Positions 1 to 12,800 of a stretch of 42,154 bases of DNA are shown piece after piece. The position numbers and the translations under genes are program-made. The number at the start of each line of letters is the position of its first letter. Within the stretch, counting starts at the first letter, position 1. Source of the DNA: Candolleomyces eurysporus (lineage: Eukaryota; Basidiomycota; Agaricomycetes; Agaricales; Psathyrellaceae); NCBI GenBank assembly GCA_027579435.1, contig JANBPK010000841.1:1-42154 (forward strand). Reading direction: 5' to 3'. The notes under the pieces are model-generated. The model saw nothing but the letters and a program-made list of their open reading frames with translations, was not told the origin of the DNA and did no database searches.

Positions 1-1598
1 GGGTGTGGACTGACGCCTAGAGGCGTCCGAGTTGGATACAGACCGTCGTCGATGGCAGCAACGAGAGGGCTACGAGGGAAGGCGGCTGCTCGCTGCGGAC
101 GACGGTGTCGAAGGGAGGAAAAGGCCTGTTGTTGGAAAGAATGAGTGTTGGACGGTGGAGAGCCAGGTCAACCCGCTTGACGGCAGGCGGCTGAAAAAGG
201 CAATTGCTTCCAAATCACACTGGCGGTCTCCTAAATTGGCCTATGTCAGGATGAAAAGAACCTGTTTGGTCCTTTTTCCGCAGCGAAATTTATCGGCTCC
301 CAGTTGCCACCGCCCACGATCTCCTCCAGACCCTGCTGGCTGTCATCAACATGAACATGCAGGCTGGTTCAACAAAGCCTTGTTGGAATTCTCAGGTCCA
401 TATACATCCCCCAGACAAATGGCCAACCAAATGGCCAACCGCTCTGCTCATTATCAATGAGATCATCGACCTCATCAACAGACCCCCAGAATTTGAGGAA
501 TTTGAGAATTTGAAATGAATGGGTTGCACCGACCAATTCGTCCTTTCCCCACGCGCAACAGCATGTCATGGTGGTGCGCCGTATTACCCCTGCGGCTCTG
601 ATGATCTATGATGCTGTGGGCGGTTTGCATTTTTGCGTCATCAAGGGCCACACTAACTGCTACTAAGGACACTGGCCTGAACGTTGTACCTGCACCGCTT
701 ACAGGTATGATATGGTTCAAAATGAATCTATTTTTATCACACGGACGCTCTTGCCAACTGGCTTCTTTCCTGGTGCCGCATTTCTCAAAGGTAGCGATTT
801 CGTATCTACATTGTCGTGTACTCATAGTCAATGAAACCAAGCTCAGTGCACGGCCCGATCCCTTCAGAGTATTGTCTATGGCATCCACAACACATCCTCT
901 CTCCCCAATTCAGTTTGCCCATCAAACATGTTGCCCTTCCCGTCCATCCATTCAAGGCAACTCGGAGGCAACTCACGGCGCCATCCACGTACTTTCGGTG
1001 CGCCCGACCTCGGTGTCTCCGGTCGCTATTCACTTCGAGTGCACAGCACCTCCGGGTATGTCCAATACAGCGCTCTTGGTATTGTGAAGGAACAAACGCT
1101 CGCTCTCTGCTAACGCAACGCTGAGAACCCTGCAGAAAGCGCGCTACCGTTATTCGGCCTAGTCGTCCGAAGTCTGCGTAACTGACTGTTATAGATCTTG
1201 TTTTGTGCTCAGAATGTCACATTTCCACCTGTAATGTGCACGTTCGTTCGTCAGGACGCTCGCTTATCCAGCAATGCTTTCCCCGGTCCAAAGCCAAGAA
1301 ATTGTGATAAACTCGCGCACCACACGTGCACCTAGGCTCCGTACTCATTTTCACCCTGCCTGACGCCTTCAGGGATACCGCACGCTGACCCACCAGTCGC
1401 GACGTCTCAGGTCTGGCTCGTGCAATCGCGATGTCTCGGACCAAAATGGCCTCTTCCGCTACCATTCCTCCTGTCTCGTCAATTCTTGTCCTTATTTTCA
1501 TGACAAGGGCACCCGGGCGTGCATACTGGTCAAGCTGAACCGTTCAGAAGACAGGCCTTGTTCGGGTTCGTCCCTTCGTTCTAATTTTACTTCTACTA
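1..1598. other. Intergenic, no gene recognised
   Basis: Short open frames on both strands show no recognisable domain, no spliced continuation and no consistent coding character. The only structured element is an exact 12-bp tandem duplication at 417-440. The right end is the 3' flank of the acetyltransferase gene. Confidence 0.6.
417..440. repeat. 12-bp tandem repeat, two exact copies
   Basis: The unit aaatggccaacc occurs twice back to back (417-428 and 429-440). It lies in non-coding sequence and no function is suggested. Confidence 0.85.
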
Positions 1599-2546
1599 CT
1601 ACCTCATCCATCCCAACAGTTCAAGCGTCTTTATGTTGCCCCTCACCTTGACATAGTCTTTCAAGGTGCCGATGTGCTTGAAGCCGTTCTTTTCGAAAAC
1701 TCTCTGACTCCCGATGTTTCCCGCGAAGGTGCCAGCTACAATTTTGTGGGCGTTCATTCTCGGGACGGCCCATTTTGTTATGATAGTTTTGACAGCGTCT
1801 GTCATAATGCCCTGACCGTGGTAGGCAGATGCGACATAATCTGTTGTAACATCCATTTGCGGTACGTCAGTACTTTAAACAGCAAAGCCCCCTCCGTGTC
1901 CACTCTCCGAGAACTAATTTCACGTACCTCCAAATTCCCAAAGAATCTCTGGGTCTCCAGGAGCTCGTTCCGCATTGATTTTTACATTCTCCTCTTTTTT
2001 CTCCACGTCTATGGTATACTCTTCTGGGTTGTCGGCAGAGATGACAACCTCTCCCCCACCGTTTCGAATAATGTCGATTGCACCGATGAAGATCTCGGTT
2101 CCATCTTCGTTCACTTTCCGCAAAATGCTCACTGGACAGTGATCGACGGTGATCAACTCGGGCTGGTCTCTCGCTTCTTCCAGCTGCTTCAGAAGCGCTT
2201 CCTTTGGTGGTATTATACGGTTCAACCAAGTCTGTGCGTCGTCTTCATCAAGTATCCATCGTGAAGGCCACGATGCAGCAGGTCAATTTCCTTTGCCAGT
2301 TCTAGGGGTGTTCGCCGTGAATGGCTTACCTTCCGTATACGGCACGGGAGGTCCCTGCATCCACTCGTTTACCAATGGATCATTGAGATACGGGATGAAC
2401 TGAGGACCGTCATCCCATCTTGGAGGGGTGATGATGATGTCATGGTGGGAGTACAAGCGCAGGAAAGGCTCCCCAGTCTTTGGGTTTAGTTCCAATGTTC
2501 CCAGCTGAGGATTCATCGTAGGTCGTTGAGATCGAAAGGACGTCAT
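1599..2546 (-). CDS. GNAT-family N-acetyltransferase (RimJ/RimL-like)
   Basis: Predicted acetyl-CoA-dependent N-acetyltransferase; the substrate is unknown. Three exons: 2546-2330, 2242-1928 and 1840-1599, joined by two 87-nt introns. The sum is 774 nt, or 257 residues. The C-terminal exon carries the acetyl-CoA-binding loop YHGQGIM (about residues 184-190), followed by the GNAT alpha-helix/beta pattern with VFEKNGF near the end, as in RimJ/RimL-type Acetyltransf_3 proteins. The start at 2546 (MTSFRSQ) was chosen as the first in-frame ATG with a good context; a second ATG at 2516 (MNPQLG) would remove 10 residues. The second acceptor (cag at 1843-1841) restores the motif W-E-F-G-D-Y-V, typical of fungal members. 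It stands alone, with a long gap before the divergent transporter. Splice phases all agree, so the structure is well supported; the biochemical role is inferred from the family only. Confidence 0.85.
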
Positions 2547-4038
2547 TGGGACTTTATACCTAACTATGTACATATTCGTGAGTCACCTCCTTGAGTCATC
2601 TGTGTCTGATACCAATCTCATGCCTTGTGGACTCAGGTCCGGCGAGGGAAAGCACCACATGCCATCCGCAGAAGATAGTCGGAGACGGTTCCAAGTCATC
2701 GGGCGTTGCTACTGTGTACACTCACCTCGAATTGTACGCTCACCGGGATCAAAACAAGTATTGGCATCCCAGTTCAATGAAGCATGATGAAGCCACCCCA
2801 CAAGTCACTGCGATACTACCTTTCGTAAACGAGATTATAATATCTCAAGTGAGACTCGAGGCCGAGACGGACGCTGCGCTGACGTGGATACGGGAGTCTA
2901 AGATCTCCCATGGTTGCCCCGAAAGCTGCACGGCTGGAACTACGATGAAGTAACATAGCTAAGTCATCGTCTACATTCAGAACGGCATTCAGAGCGGCAT
3001 TCTCGAGTGCCCAAGGCTCTGCAGTAAGCGGAACGCCCTTATACCCTTGATGGTAAGGCCTTCTAACATCATGGATTCCAATTAGAGAGAAGAAGATAGA
3101 GCGGAGTAAATGTTTTAGCCACCAATTGCACTGGCTTTGACACTCATCTCACAAAGCCCGGGAGAAGAAGTTCCAGCGGTTCGGCGTTGTCGACTAAGAT
3201 TTAGAGAACTCGAAGAGGAGAAGTGGCCTATAGATACGAGCCCCTAACGTCAGCGAAGCACAGTATTCTGAACGGATTGAGAAAAGTAGCATTCGGGGTA
3301 TTCATGAATGACTTGGGAGGTACCCAAGAAACGATCGTCTGTCCAATGGCTCTTGTTAGAGCGAATTTAACTCAGAAAAAAAGGTTGGGCATTCTACGTG
3401 TCTCTCGTCTATTTCCCGCGCAAATACTGTAAGATCGAGGTATGTCTCGTGCCAACCTCATAGAACCACTGGCAAGAGAAGTACATATCAATTTTCCCGA
3501 TGTCGCGGGCATCCGATCCGTCAAATGTTAATGCTTCACGCAAGAATTTCATCCGTCCGCGACAGCGCATCTCGCTGAGATGCTTATGTGGTGAACCCAC
3601 TCCCAATGCACTAGGAGGCGAACATCGCACTGGACGCTGTGGTTTTGTGTTAAGAGAGCAATCGGTCCTGTGCGGCCCGACTAGATGCACATGGGGGGGC
3701 CGCGAGAACTCGAGCTCACTCGCTGACGGAAGTACACCACGGCTCTTTTCTCGTTTCCTTGTTCATTACCCCGCTTCTGGCACTTGAAAGGAAGAGGCAG
3801 ACCCTCCTTGAATAGGAAAGGCACGACATCCGTGATCGTGAATACCATTGGCTCATTCAAGGAAATTCCTCTGGCGNTTTTTTTCTTCTGGCGTTATGAT
3901 GGTCTTTCATCGGAATCTTCTCCACATGCTGCTGAATTATGCTTCTCCTACGATCTGGGCTAGCCAAAGACATATAACAAGGCGGTTAAAATCTCTGGCC
4001 TCTGGTTTCCCGGATTCTCTCTCCATTACCTCGTCGCC
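2547..4038. other. Intergenic between divergent GNAT and MFS genes
   Basis: About 1.5 kb between two divergent starts, so it should hold both promoters. Open frames such as 2591-2953 and 3409-3690 have no recognisable domain. An N at 3877 directly precedes a T run. No RNA gene or mobile element was seen. Confidence 0.55.
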
Positions 4039-6211
4039 ATGTCAGACAAACATTCTTCTGAGATCGAGGTCGAGAAAGGTAGTCTTGAAGAGACCATCGA
4101 CAAAGTGGAAGACGATGGTATCGACCCAGTCGCAGAACAAAAGCTCGTAAAGAAGCTAGACTGGATTTTCTTGCCGCTCTTCACTGTGATCTGTAGGTTA
4201 AGGAACTCTTGGATGTTGCCCAGCCACTGATTGCCCTCTCAGACGGCTTGAATTACATCGATAGGTTCGACTTTTCCTTGGCCATCGGGTGCTATACATT
4301 GCTCACAACCTTGTCTTTAGAACTGCGATTGGTACGCTTCGCGATTCAAAAAGTCGTCAGAGGTGGCACTAAAACGACGGCAGGCAATGCTCGTGTTGCA
4401 GGTCTCGAAAAAGACCTGGGGATGCACGGAACAGACTTGAACAAGGCTCTAACAGTGTTCTATGTCTTTGTAAGTTTTTCGCTACGCCTCTGTTTGACAT
4501 TATCTGACTACATTGTATAGTACATTCTAGCAGACATTCCGTCTAACCTGCTCCTTAAACACTTTGGATCGATGTTAATAGCCGTCCTCGTGGTCGGTTT
4601 TGGACTGGTTTCTCTGACATCGGCGTTCGTGACGTCGTATGCGGGCCTCATTGCAACCAGAGTATTCCTTGGTATCTTTGAGGGGGGCACTCTAGTACGT
4701 TAATTTCGTAATGGTGCAGCTCTCGAAAACAGTCTAACGCTTCTTCAGTCAGGTCTGATTTACATCCTTGCACGAGTAAGAGACTTTCTTGTCCCCAGAG
4801 TTTTCCTGGAGCCTCATTCTTCACAGTACTACAGACGCAAAGAGCTGGTTCTGAGGATCGGGCTATTCAATGGCATTGCGCCAGCCCTTTCGGGAGCGTG
4901 TAGGTTAATCATGTTTTTCCCCCTCATGCCTGGTGTTCACCCTCTCGACTAGTTGGTGGTCTTTTGGCCTCTGGTTTACTCCGAATTGGCGATTTTGGAT
5001 ATATCGCTCGATGGCGGAAGGTAAGTAGAGTAGTTCCTCTCCTAGCGACCATTCTATTAAGCACAAACCAAGATCTTCTTGATTGAAGGTGTTATCACTG
5101 TGGCGTTTGGCATAGCCTTATTTTGGATAGCTCCAGACGATCCAACGGTCTCGAAAATGCTCAATGACGAAGAACGAAAGCTTGCCATTGCTCGAATCGA
5201 CGCAGACCAGGTGGTGAAAAATCAAGGCAGGAAAGAGAGAACATCGTGGGCTCTTGTTGTCCATTCCTTCAACATTATCGTACGTTCATTGCATTCATTG
5301 GTTTTACGAGTCTTACATGAACCGGGCAACAGACTGTTGGGTGTATCATCAGCTTCGTCACTCTGAACATGTCCTTCCAAGGGATGAGTCTGTTTTTGCC
5401 CACCGTCATTAACTCCTGTGAGTGCTTCGAGTTCCCAAACACGACATATACTGACTCTGCCCCACAGTAGGAACATACAGTAGGCGTCTGGTTACCCAAC
5501 AGTGAAAAAAAGACAGGCTAACATCGTAATCTTCAGCAACGGTTCAAGTTCAGCTCAGAACCGTTCCTCCATTCTTGGCAGGTGCTGGTTGGGTTGCTCT
5601 CAACTCCTATTTCAGCTACAAGATTCGTATGCGGTGTATCCCCCTCGTTTCTTCGGTTTTTATTGTCGTTGTGGGGTACATCATCGCCGTAACAACGAAA
5701 GATACTCAAGCTCGGTACGCTGCTTGTCACTTGATGGTAATGGGTGGCTGCGTAGGAGGCCCAATGGTGGGTCCTTTTCTCCATGTCTTTTCGTGACACT
5801 TGCTTACCGCGCCATCTTAGCTCATCGTTTGGGGAACCGATAACGCGGCGCCAGATACCATGCGTGCGGTAGTAAGCGCGGCGATTTGTGGCATTGGTGC
5901 ACTCGGTTCGATTATCGCGTATGCACCAATTTCCCGAGCTTCTGGTATTCCTACAGCTAACCTTATCTTATTCTCTTCCTAGCGTATGGACCTACATCCC
6001 ATCGGACGGGCCGGACTACAGAACGGGCAATTCGATTGTCTTGGCAGCGGTTACCTGCTCATGCCTCGTCGCGATCGGCCTCACCTTTTACATTAAATGG
6101 GAGAACGCGAAGCGAGATAGAGGGGAGCGCGATCATCGACTGGAGGGGAAAACGCCAGAGGAGATTGAGCAAATGGGATATCGACATCCTCGATTCCGCT
6201 ACCAAATATAA
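4039..6211 (+). CDS. MFS anion:cation symporter, DAL5/allantoate permease-like
   Basis: Plasma-membrane permease of the anion:cation symporter (ACS) family, which takes up organic anions or vitamins such as allantoate or nicotinate; the actual substrate cannot be read. Thirteen exons: 4039-4192, 4243-4264, 4361-4469, 4521-4694, 4749-4775, 4827-4899, 4953-5020, 5073-5279, 5333-5417, 5468-5479, 5537-5766, 5821-5918 and 5983-6211. They total 1488 nt (495 residues), the normal family length. Family marks in order: acidic cytosolic N-terminus, LNYIDR at the end of the first helix, N-A-R-V-A-G-L-E-K-D-L-G, IPSNLLLKHFG, RVFLGIFEGG, LRTVPP, and the C-terminal H-P-R-F-R-Y typical of ACS carriers. One exon is only 12 nt (codes L-G-T-Y) and another 27 nt. 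The acceptor at 4360 is the least certain; it lengthens the loop before N-A-R by a few residues. No partner gene is adjacent. Confidence 0.9.
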
Positions 6212-8233
6212 GTGCTCCTAGCAGATAAGTATACAGTAGTACTACACCATAGGCATCAAAGCTATGTAGTAGCCGCGGGTAATGCTCTGATCAATGTAAC
6301 GTAAGGAAGCTTAATAGACAAGCACTGGACATGCACATCTATACCGCTTTAGGGAATGTGTAGGGTGTAGGGAATGTGTAGCGCAGCTGGTTGGTATTCA
6401 GAAATTCAATCCGCAGTCCATTGCTACTGCTTCCCTCAAGGTGATTCAATGCAACGGTGTTTCTTTAACTCATCTCCGAACGGAAGACGGAGACTGAGCT
6501 CTCTTCTTCGATGCATCCTCGGGATTTAGTTGACTTTGTTCTCTTATCCTCTTCTCTGCATCGTGCCTAGTATGTCTGCATGCACGTCCCGCATCTCGGC
6601 CGGCGCCTGGTTTAGCTTCGTCCCCTTAGTACCAACGTTCATCAACTGCAGAAAGCTGGCAGCTTGGAGGGTACTCTTGTCAGATATACTAGTTTCATCA
6701 ACGTTTCAGGTCCTTCTTGGCCTCCACAGGCACCGCACACACGGCGGGCTCGGAGGTTCACACCGGAAGAAGGGGTGTCGCCCGATTAGGACAGCTTGTC
6801 TTATCTCAGTCTCCGAGGCCTCTGGTCCGCTAACGCACCACCTCCAGGTCGCGACACGGCCTCCGCTCCCCTGACTGGTGATGCTCAATGCTCTTTACCC
6901 ATAAAAGCAACGTGCGCATTCGTCACGGCGATCGCTGGCCCCTACTTCTACATTCTAATCACAGATCGAGACTTTGCAATCTTAGACCTCCTTTTGTCTT
7001 TGCGAGTCGTTCGTTTTTTGCTGCATTAAGTGAATCACGGTGAGTAGACGTCTGGCCCTATCTGTACACAGTGTTTAGTACCAGTCATGCTCTGCCCCCT
7101 CACTGGACCTATAAGAGCCCGCACACTTCTCTCGCGCACATCAATTTCTTCCGACCTCCCCTCTGCTCCGTCTTGTGACGTCGTCACTGACAAAAGTTGG
7201 GCCCCATTGTTTCATAGCCAGGTCATCCACAAGTCGTCATTGGTAGTGTCCGCTTGGACCAACCATTCCTTGTTCCGCTCGACAACAGCCCAAAAGTAGA
7301 GTTGCCAAAGCAGGACACCAGCGTAGAGGTCTTTGGGGTGATTATGCCGTCATCTTATACGCAGGTCATTAGCTAAATCTGCCTTCCCTTTCCCAGAGTA
7401 ACGAGGGAGTAATAAAGCACTGCTCCAATCCATTACGCCAGCAAGACGGTGTAATTTCATTGCTTAGAGCTCTAGAAGAGGGCAGTTAGCTTTCAGATAC
7501 GTGGAGAAAGTCGGAACACTCACTCTTAATACAAATACGATCCGACGGAGGAACGGAGCTTAAACTTCAGCGCTCAGCCCCCATTCCCCAGTAGCAAACA
7601 ACCCGCCGGATATAGAACCAGTGCCAATTGTCGTTCCATAATCCCCCCAACCCACCCACCCACACTCATCCGCCCTTCACGCATCCCAGCTTTTGTCGCC
7701 GAGCATTGGTCAGTCAAGACCGGAGTTGTCCGCTGAACCGTATCCAAGCCTGGTGATTAATCCATCCGGTGCAGGGTAGCCTCATCAACCACGGGGAAAT
7801 ACATTTAAATCCTGTTTCATCCCCCCCATTTCCACTTTCTGGTCGGAGGATCTACCTTGACCTAAACCACCTGCATCAGAATCCCAAGGGAATCACATTT
7901 ATCCGTGACAACTCACCAAATACCTTCTCTACACCCACCACACCGAGTCGGATTACCCAGGAGGTGATTCTCGTTCCCTCGAAGAGTCATCATCATCAAC
8001 ATTGATACGCCGTCCGTGGGGTTGATTGGACCAGCAGATACTGATTGTATCGCCCCATTTTATTGCTGCTCCCTGACAAGATACACCTTTTAAGGTACGA
8101 CATTTGGCGAACCTCTGTATTTGAATCGGGTCTTGACGGGTCCAAGCAGGCCTACGCCACCACCCACCTTCCCATAACACCCACGCCCACACACACACAT
8201 TCTCCCACCGCTCACGAGAAACCCCCCCTCAAG
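6212..8233. other. Intergenic, no gene; repeat and CA/C-rich leader
   Basis: About 2 kb between the transporter stop and the next start. It contains an 18-bp-period direct repeat (6350-6381) and C-rich tracts (about 7643-7680). A CA-rich stretch (about 8178-8205) just before the next ATG looks like a promoter or 5' leader. The small open frames show no domain. Confidence 0.55.
6350..6381. repeat. Short direct repeat, 18-bp period
   Basis: The 14-mer tagggaatgtgtag occurs at 6350-6363 and again at 6368-6381, separated by gggt-type spacer bases. It lies downstream of the transporter stop. Origin unknown. Confidence 0.8.
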
Positions 8234-8930
8234 ATGCCAGCAAGCAAGATGATTTCCCTGGCCGTCGACACCGACATGGCCCAAGACGCTGAGAACGCTC
8301 TCATGAAGGAGGAGTGGGAGCAGCCCACGTCGCCAGGACCCCTCTCTCCCGTCCTATACCTCAAGGAAGACAAGGACACGCTGGCATACGAACACGATCG
8401 GCAGAAGTACAAGAAGACGCTAGACAGGGCGAAGAGCAGGGCGAAGAAGGCCTTCAGCTNGGGGGAACAGCGGCAGCGGGTCTCCCAGGCGCGCCAGCCA
8501 CGGGCAGCCAGTACCCGAGAGGAATATCAAGGCCGGTGAAGAGGACAAAGAGCTCGCATCAGAATACTTCCAAGTCGGCAATGTCCAGGTTCAACGGAGG
8601 AAGAACAGTGTGGTTTGCTCAGGGCCGGGTTTCACCGAAGTGAAACTTGCGGAACTGGTCGTTCTCGCCGCTGCTCCGGATGAGAATGGGGACCAGGCCA
8701 AGGGTGCCACAAAGAAGAAGAGGACGAGGGTAGGCAAGGGTGGGCTGGATGGAGAGTACGAGGTGGTGCCTCACCTACGCTCGGTGATTGTACTCGAGGA
8801 TCAGCATGCCCCGGAAATGGATTTGGATGATTGGGAGTGCGTGGAGGATGAATCCAGCGATGATGGTGCAGAGAAGAAGAAGACGACCTACGCCACAGTT
8901 GCCGCTGCCGCCGCTGTCGAAACCAACTGA
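8234..8930 (+). CDS. Unrecognised charged protein, intronless
   Basis: I do not recognise the family. The reading frame starts at ATG 8234 (MPASKMISLAV) and runs without introns to the TGA at 8928-8930, about 231 residues. The N at 8460 must be an extra base: upstream the frame is that of the ATG, downstream it shifts by one, and dropping the N gives one continuous frame. Visible features are a lysine/arginine-rich helix-like stretch (K-K-T-L-D-R-A-K-S-R-A-K-K-A-F) in the first third, a hydrophobic segment with KLAELVVLAA, a basic KKKRTRVGKGG patch, a conserved-looking DLDDWECVEDE acidic motif, and an alanine-rich tail. No signal peptide or membrane span. Composition and uninterrupted length argue for a real gene; function is open. 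Confidence 0.7.
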
Positions 8931-9809
8931 TTTGGCCTTTTTTTTTATGAAGCCCCCAGCTGCGCTTCAGTATACCGATTATCCATCCATCGATATGGAC
9001 TCACTATGATACCTACATTCGCTTTCGATCCCCAGGTGTTTCGATTTCACACCTATTTATCATGAAGATAGTAGTAGACCATAATACCTCTTAATACTCT
9101 CGGTGCTCACCGTATGACTATAATCTTCGAATTGTATGGCTTGTTAATGGTTTTATCGGTATGGAGGTTCGAGCCAGTCATGAGTACATAATCGCGAGGA
9201 CGTCACCTTTCGATCAAGCGGAGACAAAAAGGTGGGTCGTGCCCTGTCGTGCCGTCAATTGTGCAGTCAGCTTCCGTCCTAACCGGCAACGGAGTTTTCT
9301 CTCCTTACTATGAGCTATTTTAGCGCTTAAAAAGTAACGTCCATCAACACGTTGTTTCTGTCGTGGAATCCAGAACAATGTTGACCGAAAGGGCACATCA
9401 ATAGAGTTGGGGAGACGATGGCAGATGGTATTACAGAGATTGAAAATTTGGCAGACGCCTCGTTTCTCAGGTCGTGGGGCTGTCGAGCTGCGTAGTCTCC
9501 CGGCGCTTCCTCGAATTTCCCCACCATCTCGCCTCTGTCTACGCGCCTCCAGTCCCACAACGAGCCTCTCGGTATTCTCAGAACAGATATCATCAAGGGG
9601 ACTGGGAATCATCGCTATAGCCACCCTCAGCTCCAACCAGCCATCAAGCAGGCTTCTCACCCGTGTCGGGAGACGATTTCCCTGTTCATGTACTACTACG
9701 ATTGCTTGTAGACCCTCCCATTCATCCGATTTGGTGCACTGTTTACTCTCTCTGCCCGTTTATCCAAATTCAATCAGTGTTCGATTGGCGGCAGTGATAG
9801 TAGTACTAG
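8931..9809. other. Intergenic, 3' flank and LAM promoter
   Basis: No gene is visible. The sequence just before 9810 is the 5' flank of the complete LAM gene and is absent from the second LAM copy, because the duplicated block begins inside that gene. Confidence 0.5.
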
Positions 9810-12800
9810 ATGGCACCTGGTTTTTTTACCAAGCTTGCAAGAGCTACGATCTCGGGCTCAACGACCAGTAACGAAGATTCAACGACAGCAACGACGACGA
9901 CGACGCCAAATGCGACGACAGACACGAAAAATGAAAAGAGGAGAAGCTCAGCCTCGCGTGACCGTGCATCGGGAACAACGAAATCCACCAAATCAACAAA
10001 TGACACGCCTTCCGACACTCATACACCACGTTCCAGCTTTCAGTTCGGCATTTCGACCTTGACAAGGGCGACCTCGAGAAACAGGGCAGTATCCAGTCCT
10101 TCAGCGGCTAACGGGAAGCACAGCGCCCACAATTCAACAACAAATCTCCATCGCAAAGTCGAAAGTGCAGGGGCAACTCCGCCAGTNCCCCCCCGTCCCG
10201 GATAGCTTGAAGGCTGCGCCGCCAGCGGGGACGACAAGGAGTAGAAGGAATTCAATAATTTCTGTGGTGTTTGGCGGAGGAACAACCCAGGATAATTCCA
10301 GCATCGTACCACAAGAGCCATCAGCTGACACTTCGGCAATCCAAGGTCCACCATCCATCCAGCTCAACGAGGGCAAGGTAGCCGACGACGACGACGATAT
10401 ACCCAGGATCTTTACCATTGCTAGCGCAAGCCGCGAGAGTATCAACAGCAGCGAACTCGCCGTCACAGTCGTACCCCCGTCCCCATTGGTCTATACCGCA
10501 AGCTTAGCGAGCACCCATTCCTCATCGGTTCACGATTTGCCTGCTGCGGTCGAACAAGCTCCTGCCAATCAGGAACCCGAGGAAGGCTCTACAGGAAAAG
10601 AGTTCAATCAAGAAGTCACATCTCAGGCCACGACTCCCACTCAGGAGCAGCCCACTACAGCCACTACAGCTTCTGTTCTAGTATCAATATTCGGAAGACG
10701 GGCTCGTACTGCTTCAATATCCTCTGCTATCAGTGGTATAATTGGAGTAGGAGCACCAGCCAAGGACAAGCCCGCCCCCGTCGACGTCACCAACGTTGAG
10801 CAAGATTTGAAGGGATCCTCCCCTGTCACACCATCCACCGCGACCACAATCAAGGCCCATCCTCTTCCTGTAAAGGAAACCCCACCGCCATTGCCAGTGA
10901 CTAAAGCAGAGGGAAACATGGCTCCTTCCGCAACACTCTTACCAGGCCATGAAGTCCAACGGAAAGCCTCCTCCCGGTCCTTGACCAACCTCCCTCCACC
11001 TATAATCGTCCCGGATCATGGTGCGACGCTGTCAGCAGGGAACGCAAGCAAACCCGGCACCCACCATTCAAGAGCTGCGACCACCCCTGCGGAAGGTGTC
11101 CACGACAATGTGGCTCCTACAGTTACTATGACACCTATCGTGGAAAGCCCGACTGCGCTCAAATCCGAGTTCCTTATATCCCCGTCATCCTCCTCATCAG
11201 GAAAGGATCAAAGGAACAGAGCTGCGTCCACCTCTGCGCAGTCGAATGGCGGGGGTTTCACCGGAATGCTTTCTCCGAAGAAGGGCGGCGATGACGACAC
11301 CGCCTCGATCATATCCACGACGTCCAAGTCTCCCGAGAAGAAACGCCTGTTTAAAAGGAGTACCACACGCAAACCGACAGGTCTGGCTAGCGCAATTGCT
11401 GCGACAGGCCTGGCAATGGCGAACCCCAGTATTTCAGCGATGCATTCTGCTCAGATGAACGCCGCTGCGGCTTCACAGACCGACTCGAAATCGCCTTACC
11501 TCAGCAAGAGTCCTACAGCCAGTGTCTTGTCTACTGGGCAGAAGAGTGCGACGAGTGTTACATCGCCAAGGTCGGGCAAGTCGACGGGGCGGAAGGTCAG
11601 CGGTGGGAGTACAGGAAAGAGTCCTAGCTCGAGCAGCTTTGCACTGCACAGCGCGGGGAGCAAAAAGGGTCGTCGACGGCCGTCCATGTCCGCACATTCC
11701 GATGCAGCATCGACAGGAGGCCTCAGTGCAGGAGGTGCTCCGAGTGAATACTATTCTGGTAACGAAAGCGAAGGAGTCAGGCGGAGGAGACCTACGCGGT
11801 CCGCTAGCAGGGTCGGGGGTCATAGCGGGGACGAGTCTGACACGGAGGACGAAGAGGATAGCAGCGAGGAAGACAGCAGCGACGATGACGACGTCCTGGA
11901 TGACCTTGACCTCGAGGACGATGACATCCCCGTGACAGGCTTCGCTGTTGCAAGCAATAAGCGCAACGCCGACTTCCACGAGTTGTTCCCTAACGTGCCG
12001 GAAGGTGACTACTTAATTGAAGGTGAGTAAGCCTCGATGTGTGCTTCCTCATTGTGAGTTCATGGTTGCTGACCATCATCATTAGATTATGGATGCGCTC
12101 TGCAACGTGAAATCCTGATTCAAGGACGGCTCTACATCTCCGAAAACCATATATGCTTCCATGCGAACATTTTTGGCTGGATCACCGATCTTTCCATTCC
12201 CATCGATGAAATCACCACCCTCGAGAAGAAGACGACCGCGTTCGTTATCCCAAATGCCATCCAAATCACCACCCGTCAGTCGCGGTACAGCTTCGCGTCG
12301 TTCTTGTCGAGAGATACCACCTACGACGTCATATACAACATCTGGCGGCTAGCACGACCAGATGACGTTCGTAGTGTACGCAGTGGCCAGGGTTCGCTGG
12401 AAGGCGGCAATGCAAGTGGAAGTTTTATAGGCGTTGGTGGACCTGGGCCCAACGTAAATGGCGCAGACAGTCGGGCAAACGTCCAGCCTGGTGGAGTGAA
12501 GAAGGCTCAAAGGAAGGCCACCCATTGCGCTTGTGGAAAGGAAGGCCGCCACTTCACTGAAGTGGCCATGGAAGCGACGTTCCCTGGATCGCCTGAGATG
12601 ATTCACAACTTGATGTTCGCGAGTGGTTTTATCAAAGAGTTCTTCACCGTAGACCAGAAGTTGACGGGTACGTTCAGCCAAACTAGTGTGAGACTAATTC
12701 TTGGGAGCTAACAGTCGCAATATTGTAGATATTCAGATGGCTGATTGGATGCCCGTGAAAGAGGGGTCGAATCTGCTGACGAGGACCATGTCTTATATCA

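Noticed and set aside
9160..9185. T-loop-like ggttcgagcc, possible tRNA
   Set aside because: No A-box, no pairing acceptor or anticodon arm could be found in the preceding 70 bases.
11473..11979. Long minus-strand open frame inside the LAM gene
   Set aside because: Antisense shadow of the Ser-rich coding region; no independent signal.
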